A stretch of 49,257 nt of DNA from Bryobacterales bacterium (GTDB lineage Bacteria; Acidobacteriota; Terriglobia; Bryobacterales; Bryobacteraceae), in assembly GCA_026954325.1 (NCBI GenBank), contig JAIXKK010000048.1, forward strand, positions 17,416-66,672. Reading direction: 5' to 3'. Positions 22,897 to 32,438 of the stretch are shown piece after piece. The translations under genes were made by a program, and so were the position numbers. Numbering within the stretch: position 1 is the stretch's first letter; each line of letters starts with the position of its first letter. Below the pieces are notes generated by a model. That model worked only from the letters and a program-made list of their open reading frames with translations. It was not told the origin of the DNA and did no database searches.

Positions 22897-23301
22897 CTAC
22901 ACTGTGGCGGCTGCCTGTTCCAGTTCCACTTCCATAACGGGGGGATGGCACAGCGTGTTGTGCACGACGCAAGCCCGAATGGCGCGCAGAATGCCCTGCC
23001 GGTGGCGCTCGTCCAACTCCGCGGCGCGCACGCGGACGCGAAATTCTCCCAGCCGCGCGGGGCCGGTTGTTTTGCCGGCTTCCACGTTCACTTCCAGGCC
23101 TTGCGTGGGAAGCCCCCGCGTCTTGAGGTATTCCACGGCGTAATAGGCGGCGCAGGAGCCGAGGGAGACCAGCAGAAACTCCGGCGGCGTCATGCCGGAA
23201 TTCGCGCCTTTGTTCGATTCGGGCTGATCACAAATGACCCGGTGGCCTCGTGCTTCGGCTTCGAAACGGGCCTGGTCCAGGTATTTCACGCTGACGTTCA
23301 C
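22897..23301 (-). CDS. OsmC/Ohr-family protein
   Basis: A 134-residue OsmC-fold protein. Landmarks are TPPEFLLVSLGSCAAYYAVEYLK around residues 37-60, with the first conserved cysteine, and AIRACVVHNTL near residue 110, with the second. The two cysteines are the thiol-peroxidase pair of the family, which reduces organic hydroperoxides in the cytoplasm. The start is GTG 23301, preceded by GGAGGAAC inside the remnant of the broken DinB gene. It is followed 58 bases later by sdhC on the same strand. Confidence 0.87.
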   Translation of the reverse strand: MNVSVKYLDQARFEAEARGHRVICDQPESNKGANSGMTPPEFLLVSLGSCAAYYAVEYLKTRGLPTQGLEVNVEAGKTTGPARLGEFRVRVRAAELDERHRQGILRAIRACVVHNTLCHPPVMEVELEQAAATV

Positions 23302-23822
23302 GCTTGTTCCTCCAGCAGAGGAGATTCACTCCGGCGCGGAAGGTGACAGCGCTTCGAGGAAGCCTGCCTGGATGGCGAAGGGTCCGCGGCCCTCATCCCC
23401 GCGAAACCCAGCCGGGCGCCGTGTCCAATGCCTGGCGAAGCAACAGATTCAACTGCGCCGCGTGGTGCTGCCGCGGGCTCGGCGGATTTCTCCGCGGTGA
23501 GGGCATCGATCACGGTACGGCGCTTCTCACGGCAGTGCCTGAGGTAGGGGAGAAGTTCGGACTTTGTGTAGGGCCTTTCCGGAAGCACACCCGCCGGATC
23601 CAGTTCGCTGAGGGTGAACGGAGCCGGAGGAGCGAAGCCCTCCAACTTGCCGGACAGATAGAGGTCGAGAAAGAAGAGGGTGTGGAAGACGGTGTACCAG
23701 AATTCCGGCCGGCGGGTTCGGTCATGCCACAGGTCATCGGGACAGGCGGCCACGGCATTCCCGATCATGTCGATGGCGGCGCCGAATTGCCGCCAAAGAG
23801 CCGTTTTCCAAGGGGTGTCCAC
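23298..23822 (-). pseudogene. DinB-family gene broken by an internal deletion and frameshift
   Basis: The open frame encodes 174 residues. Residues 1 to about 112 look like a DinB-type four-helix protein (FGAAIDMIGNAVAACPDDLWHD, YTVFHTLFFLDLYLSG, YLRHCREKRRTVIDAL). After AEKSAEPA the frame becomes low-complexity. The expected C-terminal helix is visible in another frame, from 23467 down to a TGA at 23393: it starts HHAAQLNLLLRQ and ends APGWVSRG. The segment that normally joins these parts, the third-helix region, appears to be missing. The gene has therefore lost an internal piece and its reading frame, and the residues after about 116 are translational junk. The start is GTG 23822, 12 bases after BON. 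Confidence 0.7.
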
Positions 23823-23834
23823 GGCGTTTGGGCT

Positions 23835-24125
23835 TTACGTGGGCGCCACCTGCAATTCGTTGATAACCTTCTTTACGCCCTTCACCTTGCCGGTGAGGTG
23901 TTCCGCCTTGGAGCGGGCTCTTTCGGTGCGCACCTTGCCTTTCAGGGTAACCACTCCGGCGGCGACATCCACTTCTATGGCTCCACCCTTAACGTCGGGG
24001 TTGCTGGCGAGTTTCAAGCGCACCTGGTCGTAGATGCGGTCATCATTTTTCTTATCCTGTGCGAACAGGCTGGCTTGGGAAAGCAGCAGAACACACAGCA
24101 TGGTCAGCGTGGCAAGAATCCGCAT
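23835..24125 (-). CDS. exported BON-domain protein
   Basis: A 96-residue protein with a signal peptide (MRILATLTMLCVLLLSQASL, cleavage near AQ) and one BON domain. The domain has DDRIYDQVRLKLASNPDVKG, then VTLKGKVRTERARSKAEHL and VKKVINELQV. BON domains bind phospholipid or stabilise envelope proteins, so it is expected in the periplasm. The start at 24125 is preferred over 24173 because AAGGAAG precedes it and the signal peptide then begins at residue 1. It is the first gene of the minus-strand run and diverges from asnB. Confidence 0.8.
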   Translation of the reverse strand: MRILATLTMLCVLLLSQASLFAQDKKNDDRIYDQVRLKLASNPDVKGGAIEVDVAAGVVTLKGKVRTERARSKAEHLTGKVKGVKKVINELQVAPT

Positions 24126-24220
24126 GGGGAAGCTTCCTTCAACTGGTAGTCTAGCGCATCGTGCTATCCTCACGATTGAAGTTCACCACGGCACGACAGG
24201 TATAGGCGGAATTTACCACC

Positions 24221-26128
24221 TTGTGCGGCATCGCCGGATTCACCACACTGGAACAGCATCTTCCCGCGGGACGGATTGAGCGGGTAACGCGCGCCATTGT
24301 CCACCGGGGGCCGGATCAACAGGGCGTGTTCCGTTCGGCGTTGGTGTCGCTTGGCGCGGTGCGGCTGAGCATCATCGATGTAGTTGGCGGCGAGCAGCCC
24401 ATCCGCGACGAAGATGGGGACGCGGTGATCGTGTTCAACGGGGAGATCTACAACCATGATGCGCTGCGGGGTGAACTGGAAGGACTCGGACACCGCTTTC
24501 ACACGCGCTGCGATACCGAAGTTGTTTTGCGGGCGTTTCTTCAATGGGATACCGCTTGTTTTTCGCGGCTGCGGGGAATGTTCGCGGTGGCGCTGTGGAG
24601 GGAGTCGCAACGCCGCCTGGTGCTGGCCCGCGACCGGATGGGCATCAAGCCGTTGTACTTCCACGAGCGGGGACGCGATCTCTATTTCGGGTCGGAGTTG
24701 AAAGCGATCCTCGAGCACCCGGAGATCGGCCGCGGCCTGGACCTGGCGGGGCTCGATGATTACCTTTCGCTCAACTACATCCCGCATCCCTACACGCTGG
24801 TGGAAGGAATCCGGAAGTTGCATCCGGGGCACTGGCTGGAATGGCGGGAAGGACGCATTCACGGCGAGCCGTACTGGAAACTGAGTTTCTCCCCGGATGA
24901 GAAGAAGACGCTCGCGGCGGCGAAAGAAGAGCTGGATATCCTTTTAAGGGATTCCGTGCGCGAGCATCTGATTTCGGACGTGCCTCTCGGCGTATGGGCA
25001 AGCGGCGGGCTCGATTCCTCGACGGTGCTCCACTACGCCGCGGCGGAGGTTCCGAAGCTGAAGACATTCTCGGTTTCCTTCCTGGGCCGCAAGTTCGACG
25101 AGAGCGAGTATTTTCGGGAGATGGCGCGGGTCTATTCGACCGATCATCACGAATTCGACCTGAATCCGGAGGAGAATCTGGTAGCGGCCATCGAGCAGAT
25201 GGCTTATTACTCGGATGAACCGAGCGCCGACGCGGGCGCGCTGCCGGTGTGGTTTCTTTCGCAAATGACGCGGCGGCACGTTACCGTCGCCCTCAGCGGC
25301 GAAGGGGCGGATGAGCTGTTCGGGGGCTATCACACGTATCTCGCGGACCGCTACGCGGCTGCCGCGCGCATGGTTCCCGCGCCGCTGCGGCGATTCGGGC
25401 GGAACCTGCTGCGGCTCTGGCCCGCTTCCGATGAAAAGATCAGCCTGGAGTACAAGGCGAAGCGTTTCCTCGAAGGGTCTCTGCTCTCGCCCACCGCGGC
25501 GCACCTGTTCTGGAACGGGGCACTTTCGAAGGAAGACAAGACGCGGCTGTGCGCGCTGCCGCGCCGCGCCGGCCTGGATTCGCTATTGCCCGAGGGTGCG
25601 GAAGCGGCGGGCGCGCTGAACCGCTATTTGTGGCTGGACCAGACTTGTTACCTGCCGGACGACATCCTCTACAAGTGCGACCGCATGAGCATGGCGCATT
25701 CGCTCGAGGTGCGGCCGCCGTTTCTCGATCACCGCATCGTCGAGTTTGCCGCCGCGCTGCCGGAACGGCTGAAGATAAACGGAGCGCGGCTCAAGTATCT
25801 GCTGAGAGAACTGATGAGGGACAAACTGCCGTCCTCGATTCTGCACCGCAAGAAGGAGGGGTTTGATATTCCCACGCATCACTGGTTCCGCGGCGTCTTG
25901 AAGCCGCTGCTTCTCGACACCGTGACGGAGCGCGCCGTGCGGGAGACGGGCATCTTCCGCTGGGAGGAGGTCCAGCGGCTGATGCGCCTTCACTTCGAGC
26001 GCCGCGCCAACTACGGATATCAGCTTTGGGGATTGCTGGTGCTCTTCCTGTGGATGCGGCGTTGGGATATTCACGTACGGCGGACGGCGAATGAGGAAAC
26101 GGTGGCATGGGCCGGCGCTCGCAACTGA
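24221..26128 (+). CDS. asnB: glutamine-hydrolysing asparagine synthetase
   Basis: This 635-residue protein transfers ammonia from glutamine to an acyl-adenylate. It starts at TTG 24221, so that the catalytic cysteine is residue 2 (CGIAGF). The class II amidotransferase domain continues with VHRGPDQQG and [12 protein letters not shown]. The synthetase half has the PP-loop [14 protein letters not shown], then [17 protein letters not shown] and [21 protein letters not shown]. The gene sits at the head of a glycosyltransferase cluster, where such enzymes often amidate uronic acids or peptides of surface polymers instead of making free asparagine. Either role is possible here. It overlaps the next gene by 22 bases. 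Confidence 0.9.
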   Translation: MCGIAGFTTLEQHLPAGRIERVTRAIVHRGPDQQGVFRSALVSLGAVRLSIIDVVGGEQPIRDEDGDAVIVFNGEIYNHDALRGELEGLGHRFHTRCDTEVVLRAFLQWDTACFSRLRGMFAVALWRESQRRLVLARDRMGIKPLYFHERGRDLYFGSELKAILEHPEIGRGLDLAGLDDYLSLNYIPHPYTLVEGIRKLHPGHWLEWREGRIHGEPYWKLSFSPDEKKTLAAAKEELDILLRDSVREHLISDVPLGVWASGGLDSSTVLHYAAAEVPKLKTFSVSFLGRKFDESEYFREMARVYSTDHHEFDLNPEENLVAAIEQMAYYSDEPSADAGALPVWFLSQMTRRHVTVALSGEGADELFGGYHTYLADRYAAAARMVPAPLRRFGRNLLRLWPASDEKISLEYKAKRFLEGSLLSPTAAHLFWNGALSKEDKTRLCALPRRAGLDSLLPEGAEAAGALNRYLWLDQTCYLPDDILYKCDRMSMAHSLEVRPPFLDHRIVEFAAALPERLKINGARLKYLLRELMRDKLPSSILHRKKEGFDIPTHHWFRGVLKPLLLDTVTERAVRETGIFRWEEVQRLMRLHFERRANYGYQLWGLLVLFLWMRRWDIHVRRTANEETVAWAGARN

Positions 26129-27876
26129 TTGTCCTGGCCGTGGCGGCGGCCGTTTTTTTCGGCTGCGTCATCAGCCCTCCCAACCTGATGGATGATGTGG
26201 ACGCGGTGCAGGCGCGGATTGCCAGAAACATGCTGCAATCGGGCGACTGGGTGACGGCGCGGCTCGACGGAGTGCCGTATCTTGAAAAATCACCGCTCAT
26301 TTATTGGATGATGGCGATCTCGATGGGCGTGTTCGGGCCGCATGATTGGGCGGCGCGTATTCCGCTGGCGCTGTTCACGGTGGTTCTTGTATGGGTCACG
26401 ATGCGTTTCGGGCATTGGGCGTTCGGCGAGCCCGCTGGTTTCTATTCGGGCCTGGCGCTCTCCACCTCGATCGGATTGTGGCTGTTCACTCGCATTCAGA
26501 TTCCGGACGCCATCCTCACGCTCACCATCGCCGTGGCGATGTGGGCGTTTCTGCGCGCGCTCGAGGAGGACGGCAGGCAGTGGCCGGCCTTGATGGCGGC
26601 GGCCATCGGCACGGGGTTGCTGCTGAAAGGATTGATCGCGGCGCTGTTTCCAATAGGCGCCGGAGTGGTCTATCTTGCCGTCACGCGGCAGCTTTTTGAG
26701 CGCGATACCTGGCGCAAACTGCGGCCCTTCAGCGGGGCGCTGGTCATCTTCGCCATCGCCGCGCCGTGGCACATATTGGCCATGGTCCGGAATCCGCCGT
26801 TGTTCGATTTCACGATGAAGAGCGAGCCGGGCCACTATCACGGGTTCTTCTGGTTCTATTTTTTCAACGAGCATGTTTTTCGTTTTCTCAACATGCGCTT
26901 CCCGCGCGACTACAACACCGTGCCGCGCGTCTATTTCTGGCTCTTCCACCTGCTGTGGCTGTTTCCCTGGAGCGCTTTCTTCCCGGCCTTGACGCGGCTC
27001 AGCTACCGGCCAGTGGACCGCGCGGGACGCACCAGGCTGCTCGCGCTGTGCTGGACCGGCTTCCTGCTGGTGTTCTTCACGTTCTCCACCACGCAGGAGT
27101 ATTATTCGATGCCCTGCTATCCGGCGCTGGCGCTGCTGCTCGGCTCGGCGATGGCGCTCGGGGGATTGTGGACGCTACGCGGACGGCTGCTGATCTCCGC
27201 GATTGCCGCGCTGGCTGCGCTGACGACGGGGGCGATCCTGATTGCGGTGCGCCATCTGCCCACCCCTGGCGACATTTCCCAGGCGCTGATGCAGAACCCC
27301 GAAGCGTACACGCTCTCGCTGGGGCACATGGGCGATCTCACGCTGGCGAGCTTCGCCTATCTGCGCCTGCCGCTGGCGATGGCCGGCATCGCGTTCGTGG
27401 TGGGCGCTTTCGGCGCCTGGCTGCGGCGCGGGGATGAGAGCGCCTACCTGGCGATCGCGCTGATGATGGTCATCTTTTTTCACGCCGCGCGGATTGCCTT
27501 GATCCGGTTCGATCCTTACCTGGGATCGCGCGCGCTGGCGGAGGCTTATATGCAAGCGCCGCCCGGAGAACTGATCGTCGACGATCAGTACTACACGTTT
27601 TCCTCGGTATTCTTTTATGCCGATTGCCGGGCGCTGTTGTTGAACGGGCGTGTGAATAATCTGGAGTACGGCTCGAATGCGCCCGGCGCGCCAAACGTGT
27701 TCATCGACGATGAGGCATTCGCGAGGCTGTGGAAAGACGTGCGCCGGCGGTATCTGCTGGTGGAGGCGCCGTCAACGGCGCGCATCGAAAAACTGGTGGG
27801 CCGCGACTGGCTTCATACCGTGAAGGCGAGCGGCGGAAAGTTTCTCTACTCCAATCTTCCGGCCGGGGCTCCCTGA
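26107..27876 (+). CDS. GT39-type membrane glycosyltransferase (ArnT/PMT family)
   Basis: A 589-residue polytopic membrane protein of the PMT/ArnT type, which transfers a sugar from a polyprenyl-phosphate carrier on the outer face of the inner membrane. The N-terminal span is followed by the characteristic loop [23 protein letters not shown] and [14 protein letters not shown], containing the acidic residues used in catalysis. About ten further hydrophobic spans follow up to residue 480, then a C-terminal soluble domain of about 100 residues. The acceptor is unknown: lipid, protein or polysaccharide. It starts inside the end of asnB and ends on an overlapping TGATG with the next glycosyltransferase. 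Confidence 0.85.
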   Translation: MGRRSQLIVLAVAAAVFFGCVISPPNLMDDVDAVQARIARNMLQSGDWVTARLDGVPYLEKSPLIYWMMAISMGVFGPHDWAARIPLALFTVVLVWVTMRFGHWAFGEPAGFYSGLALSTSIGLWLFTRIQIPDAILTLTIAVAMWAFLRALEEDGRQWPALMAAAIGTGLLLKGLIAALFPIGAGVVYLAVTRQLFERDTWRKLRPFSGALVIFAIAAPWHILAMVRNPPLFDFTMKSEPGHYHGFFWFYFFNEHVFRFLNMRFPRDYNTVPRVYFWLFHLLWLFPWSAFFPALTRLSYRPVDRAGRTRLLALCWTGFLLVFFTFSTTQEYYSMPCYPALALLLGSAMALGGLWTLRGRLLISAIAALAALTTGAILIAVRHLPTPGDISQALMQNPEAYTLSLGHMGDLTLASFAYLRLPLAMAGIAFVVGAFGAWLRRGDESAYLAIALMMVIFFHAARIALIRFDPYLGSRALAEAYMQAPPGELIVDDQYYTFSSVFFYADCRALLLNGRVNNLEYGSNAPGAPNVFIDDEAFARLWKDVRRRYLLVEAPSTARIEKLVGRDWLHTVKASGGKFLYSNLPAGAP

Positions 27877-28997
27877 TGCGCGTCACCGTGGATGCGACAT
27901 CCCTGCTGCTGCGCAGCGCGGGTGTGAAGAGCTACACCTTTCACTGGCTGAAGGCGCTGCGGCAACAGGCCGGTCCGGATTGCATCCGCGCCTTCCCGTT
28001 CATCGGAAAGACGGGAGAACTGGATCATGACCGGTCGATGCTGCCGAAGTGGGCCACGTATCCCCGGCTCGCCATACTGTATGGAGTGAATCTTACGGGG
28101 GCCGCGCTTCTCGACATGTGCATTGCCGGCTCTGACATCTTCCATGCCTCGAACCAGATTCATCACGCTCCACGCGGTTGCCTGCTCACCGCGACGGTTC
28201 ACGACATGACGTGCTGGAAGATGCCGGAACTGCACACGCCGGCCAACGTCAAGGCGGACCGCCGTTTCGCCGAACAGATCCTCAAGCGGGCGCACGGCAT
28301 AATCGCGGTGTCGGAATCGGCGCGCCAGGACGCGATCGAGGAATTGGACATTCCCGAGGAGCGGATTGAAACCATCCATTCCGGAGTGAGCGAGGCGTTC
28401 TTCCGGGTACGCGTGGCGGACGTTCTGGAGTTGAAGGAAATCGCCGGCCTGCGGAAGCCGTACGTGCTTTTCGTGGGAACGATTGAGCCGCGCAAGAATC
28501 TTGACCGGCTGCTCGATGCCTGGCTCATCCTGCCGGCATCGTTGCGCGAGGAGTTTGAACTGGTCATCGCCGGCCCCATGGGTTGGGCTCCGGAGACGGC
28601 GAAGCGGCTCGAATCAGGTCTGGCGGGCGTGCGCAGGCTTGGCTATGTGGCGGAAGACGCGATGCCGGCCTTGACCGCCGGAGCGCTGGCATTCGCTTAT
28701 CCGTCGCTTTATGAGGGGTTCGGGTTTCCGGTGGCTCAGGCAATGGCGGCGGGAGTGCCCGTGCTGACCTCGAACATATCGGCGCTGCCGGAAATCACGG
28801 GGAACGCGGCGGAACTTGTGGATCCCTTTAGCATTAGCGAGATCCGCGCCTCGCTCGAGCGGTTGCTCACATCCCCATCCAAGCGCGAGGAACTGGCCGC
28901 GCGCGGCAAGGAGCGCGCGCAGAACTACCGCTGGAGCCGGTGCGCCGCACACAGCCTGCGCTTCTTCGGGAAAGTGCTGGGGCAGGAGGTTCGGTAA
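27876..28997 (+). CDS. GT4-family glycosyltransferase
   Basis: A 373-residue GT-B glycosyltransferase. The N-terminal domain has [12 protein letters not shown] and DIFHASNQIHHAP; the C-terminal nucleotide-sugar domain has PYVLFVGTIEPRKNLDRLL, LGYVAEDAMPAL and the donor-binding YEGFGFPVAQAMAAG. In the E-x7-E motif of GT4 enzymes the second glutamate is replaced by glutamine (EGFGFPVAQ), an oddity worth noting. The start is the ATG overlapping the previous stop (TGATG at 27874-27878); the longer frame from 27729 lies inside the preceding gene. It probably adds a sugar in the cytoplasm during surface polysaccharide assembly. Confidence 0.87.
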   Translation: MRVTVDATSLLLRSAGVKSYTFHWLKALRQQAGPDCIRAFPFIGKTGELDHDRSMLPKWATYPRLAILYGVNLTGAALLDMCIAGSDIFHASNQIHHAPRGCLLTATVHDMTCWKMPELHTPANVKADRRFAEQILKRAHGIIAVSESARQDAIEELDIPEERIETIHSGVSEAFFRVRVADVLELKEIAGLRKPYVLFVGTIEPRKNLDRLLDAWLILPASLREEFELVIAGPMGWAPETAKRLESGLAGVRRLGYVAEDAMPALTAGALAFAYPSLYEGFGFPVAQAMAAGVPVLTSNISALPEITGNAAELVDPFSISEIRASLERLLTSPSKREELAARGKERAQNYRWSRCAAHSLRFFGKVLGQEVR

Positions 28998-29015
28998 AAT
29001 AAAGAGTTTGTATTT

Positions 29016-29798
29016 ATGAACGGTTCGGTTGTTCAACGTTGGGATGGAGAGTACTACTTCGTGCTGCGCACGCTGTTGTTGAAAGACTTTCGCGTGCGCT
29101 ACCGCAACATGTCTCTCGGCGTCGGCTGGTCGCTGGCGAACCCGCTTGTGATGATGACGGTCTATTGGTTCGTCTTCACGAAGATTTATCCCAGCCAGCA
29201 GCAGAATTTCCCCATCTTCCTGTTGTGCGGGCTTATCCCGTTCAACTTCTTCACGCTGGCGTGGCTCACGGCCACTACATCGCTGGTGGATAACGCCAAC
29301 CTGATTAAACGGACAAGGTTTCCGCGAGAGATCGTGCCCATCAGTTCCGTGTTGGGCATTGTGCTCCATTTCGCCATTCAACTGGGATTGCTGCTGAGCC
29401 TGGTGGTGATCTTCGGCGATGGATTCAACCGGCACTGGGTGTGGCTGCCGCTGCTGGTGGCGATGGAAGTGATGTTCGCCGTGGGAGTGGGGCTCGCCTT
29501 CTCGGCGCTCGATGTGTATATCCGCGACATTCGCTACCTTGTGGAGTCGGCGAACCTGATTCTGTTCTTCCTGGTGCCGGTGTTCTACAGCTTCGAAAGC
29601 ATTCCCAGGGAGTACATCATCATGTACCGGTTGAATCCGGTGGCGGCGGTGGTGTTCGCATTCCGCAACGTGCTGCTCGAGAACCGGCCTCCGTCTGTTT
29701 CTCTGCTGTTGAACATGGCAATGGTATCGGGTCTGTCCCTGGTGGGTGGGGCGTTGTTGTTTGAACGGCTGAAGCGGCGTTTCTACGATTACTTATGA
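29016..29798 (+). CDS. ABC-2 type polysaccharide/polyol-phosphate export permease
   Basis: This 260-residue integral membrane protein has six predicted spans and the Wzm/KpsM/TagG signature: RTLLLKDFRVRYRNMSLGVGWSLANPL at the cytoplasmic N-terminus and DVYIRDIRYLVESANLILFFLVPVFYS. Permeases of this kind export a lipid-linked glycan and need a Wzt-type ATPase partner. None is adjacent: the next gene is on the other strand and its stop overlaps by a few bases. The partner must lie elsewhere, or the cluster has been cut. It follows the GT4 gene by 18 bases. Confidence 0.85.
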   Translation: MNGSVVQRWDGEYYFVLRTLLLKDFRVRYRNMSLGVGWSLANPLVMMTVYWFVFTKIYPSQQQNFPIFLLCGLIPFNFFTLAWLTATTSLVDNANLIKRTRFPREIVPISSVLGIVLHFAIQLGLLLSLVVIFGDGFNRHWVWLPLLVAMEVMFAVGVGLAFSALDVYIRDIRYLVESANLILFFLVPVFYSFESIPREYIIMYRLNPVAAVVFAFRNVLLENRPPSVSLLLNMAMVSGLSLVGGALLFERLKRRFYDYL

Positions 29799-30626
29799 TT
29801 TCCTGTCGCGCATGAGTTCTTCGAGGTCGTCAATCTTATCGGCCAGCGCGTTGAACTTTTGCGACAGACCCTGGATTTCGCGCTCGGAGCGGCGGTTCAC
29901 CTCAAAATCCAGTTCGCCGCGCAGGCGGTCCTTGGCGTCCTGGCGGTTCTGGCTCATCAGGATGACGGGCGCCTGAATGGCGGCGAGCATGGACAGAAAC
30001 AGATTGAGCAGGATGAACGGATAGGGGTCCCAGGCCTGCCGCTCCAGGGCGACATTCGCGCTGGTGTAGACGACGAGAACCGCGAGAAAAGAGATGATGA
30101 ACGCCCATGAACCCCCGAACCGCGCGACGGAATCGGCAATCTGGTCCCGGAGGGTGGTTCTTTCCTCGATGACTTCGTTGGGATTGCGCATGGTGCGGAT
30201 CCGCACCAGTTGCTGCGAGGCGTGGAATTGGCGTCCGAGCACCGACAGCATGTCCATCCCCGCCATGGGCTTGCGCTGCAGCAGGACGGCAATGTCGTTG
30301 GGCTCCACCTCGACGCAGACGGTTTCATCAAGCGCGAGCGCGGCGGTTTGATGAGGCGTTCCCTCCAACATGGAAGCGAAGCCGAAGAACTCGCCGGCGG
30401 CGGGTTCATCCACGATCACCTCCTGATGGTCCTCATCCACGGTGGTGATCCGCACCTTCCCCGAGACCATGACATAGGCGCGGCCGCCGGTGTCGCCTAT
30501 CTTGTAGATGCGCTGCCGCGGCGCAAACCGTTTCAGTTCCACTTGGCCGGCCAGGACGGCGGTCTCCTCCTCGTCGAGCAGACCGAAAAGGGGAACTTGT
30601 CTGAGGACTTCCGGGTTACATGGCAT
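29793..30626 (-). CDS. cyclic-nucleotide-binding domain fused to a DUF1003 membrane domain
   Basis: A 277-residue protein. Residues 5-125 form a CRP-like cNMP-binding barrel (LFGLLDEEETAVLAGQ, IYKIGDTGGRAYVMVSGKVRI, EPAAGEFFGFASMLEGTPHQTAAL). There is no helix-turn-helix after it, so it is not a CRP-type transcription factor. The second part is a DUF1003 domain with two membrane spans (WAFIISFLAVLVVYTSANVAL and PFILLNLFLSMLAAIQAPVIL) and the conserved QNRQDAKDR. The C-terminus is a coiled coil (EIQGLSQKFNALADKIDDLEEL). The likely role is nucleotide-responsive control of an inner-membrane process. Its 3' end overlaps the convergent permease gene. Confidence 0.85.
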   Translation of the reverse strand: MPCNPEVLRQVPLFGLLDEEETAVLAGQVELKRFAPRQRIYKIGDTGGRAYVMVSGKVRITTVDEDHQEVIVDEPAAGEFFGFASMLEGTPHQTAALALDETVCVEVEPNDIAVLLQRKPMAGMDMLSVLGRQFHASQQLVRIRTMRNPNEVIEERTTLRDQIADSVARFGGSWAFIISFLAVLVVYTSANVALERQAWDPYPFILLNLFLSMLAAIQAPVILMSQNRQDAKDRLRGELDFEVNRRSEREIQGLSQKFNALADKIDDLEELMRDRKS

Positions 30627-30736
30627 TCTCTCACCTCACCACTCTGAGCATTCCACAAGCAGACGGCGGGCAACAATAGAAAATCAGGAACCCTAGGTCC
30701 GGGACCCGCGTCAAACAGCCTTCCGCTACCCCCCGG

Positions 30737-30765
30737 TTGACCCCCACAAAGCGGCATGTTATTCT
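30737..30765 (+). promoter_or_regulatory. sigma-70-type promoter for the ATP synthase operon
   Basis: TTGACC (30737-30742) and TATTCT (30760-30765) are separated by 17 bases in the 202-base gap upstream of the first ATP synthase gene. Transcription would start around 30772, leaving a leader of about 57 bases. Confidence 0.55.
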
Positions 30766-30828
30766 GGCAGTTTAAAGACAGGCCGCAAAGCCTCTCTCCA
30801 GAATTCCGTTCTCCCAATAGTCTCTGCA

Positions 30829-31278
30829 ATGGAAGCCACTTTAAATGCGCTCGGTGGGATTCTGCTGAACGCGATACCGACTTTTCTGCTCATCATCCTG
30901 CTGCATTTCTATCTGAAGGGCGTTTTCTTCAAGCCGCTCGAGAAAGTGTTGCACGAAAGGGATGAGGCCACGGCAGGCGCGCGGCGCCGCGCCGAAGAGG
31001 GCCTCGCCAGGGCCGAAGAAAAAGCCCGGCAGTACGAAGAGTCACTGCGGCAGGCTCGCAACGAAATTTATAAGGAGCAGGAAGAGACCCGCAAGAAGTG
31101 GCAGGCGGGGCAGGCGGCGGAGATCGCCGAAGCCTCGCGGCGGTCCAAGGCGATGCTGGCGTCGGCGAAAGAACAGATCGCCTCCGAGACAGCCGCCGCC
31201 CGCCAGGCGCTGGAGGCCGAGAGCACGACGCTGGCCGCTCAGATCGCGGAGACGGTTCTTCAGGGGAGGGCCGCGTGA
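30829..31278 (+). CDS. atpF: ATP synthase F0 subunit b-type (first copy, b')
   Basis: A 149-residue peripheral-stalk subunit of the F-type ATP synthase. It has one membrane span near the N-terminus (AIPTFLLIILLHFYLKGVFF, about residues 15-34). A long charged helix follows (ERDEATAGARRRAEEGLARAEEKARQ), which forms the coiled coil linking F0 to F1. A second b-type gene follows with a GTGA overlap, so the complex probably uses a b/b' heterodimer. No clear Shine-Dalgarno precedes the ATG. The genes for subunits a and c are not upstream, unlike most atp operons. Confidence 0.83.
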   Translation: MEATLNALGGILLNAIPTFLLIILLHFYLKGVFFKPLEKVLHERDEATAGARRRAEEGLARAEEKARQYEESLRQARNEIYKEQEETRKKWQAGQAAEIAEASRRSKAMLASAKEQIASETAAARQALEAESTTLAAQIAETVLQGRAA

Positions 31279-31841
31279 CGCGCACTCTCCTCGTGCTGGC
31301 TTTGGCGCTGGCGCCCGCATTTGCCGCCGAGGAAGGCGGGCATGGCGGAATGAAAGAGCCTAGCATCTGGTGGAAGTGGGCAAACTTCGCCGTCCTCGTT
31401 GGGGGACTCGGTTATCTCGTTTCGAAACACGCCCCCGCTTATTTCGAATCGCGCAACAAGGAGATCCGGGGCGGCTTGCGGGAAGCCCGCAAGCTGCGCG
31501 AGGAATCCGACGCGCGGGTGGCGGACATTGAACGCCGCGTGTCGCGCCTTGGGGCGGATATGGACGCCATGCGCGAGGCCGCAAAGCATGAAATGGCGGC
31601 CGAGGCGGAGCGGATTCGCCTGGAAACGGAAAAGACCCTGGCCAAGGTTCAGGCCAACGCGGAACAGGAAATCGCCGCCGCCACGAAATTCGCTCTTCAC
31701 GATTTAAAGGTCTATTCCGCCGATCTTGCCATCCAACTGGCCGCCGCGCGGGTGAGAGATCACCTCAACCCCGCCACTCAGGACAAGCTGGTCACGGATT
31801 TTGTCGGGCAGCTTGCCGCCGCCAAGAAGGTTTCCCACTAG
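31275..31841 (+). CDS. atpF: ATP synthase F0 subunit b
   Basis: A 188-residue second stalk subunit. The start is GTG 31275 inside the previous stop (GTGA). It begins with a hydrophobic segment resembling a signal peptide (VTRTLLVLALALAPAFAA), followed by a short glycine/histidine stretch and a second span (WWKWANFAVLVGGLGYLVSKHA). The long polar helix follows (GGLREARKLREESDARVADIE to EQEIAAATKFALHDLK). The extra N-terminal hydrophobic segment is seen in b subunits of several Acidobacteriota-like operons and may be cleaved. The next gene, atpH, starts five bases after the stop. Confidence 0.85.
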   Translation: MTRTLLVLALALAPAFAAEEGGHGGMKEPSIWWKWANFAVLVGGLGYLVSKHAPAYFESRNKEIRGGLREARKLREESDARVADIERRVSRLGADMDAMREAAKHEMAAEAERIRLETEKTLAKVQANAEQEIAAATKFALHDLKVYSADLAIQLAAARVRDHLNPATQDKLVTDFVGQLAAAKKVSH

Positions 31842-31846
31842 CACCC

Positions 31847-32398
31847 ATGTCGCTCGCCGTCGCTACCCGATACGCCAACGCCCTTGTGGATGTCGTCATG
31901 AGTTCACGGGGGAGCATGCAACCGGCTGCCATTGCCGCGAATCTCCGCGATCTCGAGGCCGCCGTCGAGAGCTCGAGTGAACTCCGGAATGCTCTCATTA
32001 CGCCCGCCATTACACCCGCGCGAAAGAAGGCGGTAATGGGCAGGATTTGCGACATCCTGGACGTGCATCCACTGGTGCGCAACTTCGTTTTCATTATAGT
32101 TCGCAACCGCCGCGCGGACCTGTTCCCGCGGATTCGCCGCGCCTTTGAACGCCTGCTGGACGAGCGCACGGGCATGGTGCGCGCCGAGATTTCTTCCGCT
32201 TCCGAATTGAATCCGGCTCTGCGGCCGGATTTGGAGGCGCAGCTTTCCCGGCTCACGGGCAAGCAGGTGAAGTGCAGCTATACGATTGATCCCACGCTGC
32301 TTGGAGGCGTGGTGGCACGCATCGGCTCCACCGTTTACGATGGTTCGGTGCGCGGGCAACTGGAAACCCTCCGGCGCGAGCTGTCCACGGGCGCCTGA
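31847..32398 (+). CDS. atpH: ATP synthase F1 subunit delta
   Basis: A 183-residue delta (OSCP) subunit that joins the peripheral stalk to the top of F1. It has the N-terminal six-helix domain (LAVATRYANALVDVV, LRNALITPAITPARKKAVMGRI, VRNFVFIIVRNRRADLFPRI). The C-terminal beta domain carries the family signature VKCSYTIDPTLLGGVVARIGSTVYDGSVRGQLETLR. The size is normal. It sits between the b gene and atpA, its usual position. Confidence 0.92.
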   Translation: MSLAVATRYANALVDVVMSSRGSMQPAAIAANLRDLEAAVESSSELRNALITPAITPARKKAVMGRICDILDVHPLVRNFVFIIVRNRRADLFPRIRRAFERLLDERTGMVRAEISSASELNPALRPDLEAQLSRLTGKQVKCSYTIDPTLLGGVVARIGSTVYDGSVRGQLETLRRELSTGA

Positions 32399-32438
32399 CA
32401 GACGTCCCAGCGAGGACGCATAGGTAAGGTAAGGATTT

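Noticed and set aside
29793..30626. CRP-type transcription factor reading of the cNMP-binding protein
   Set aside because: There is no helix-turn-helix after the nucleotide domain; two membrane spans and a DUF1003 motif follow instead.
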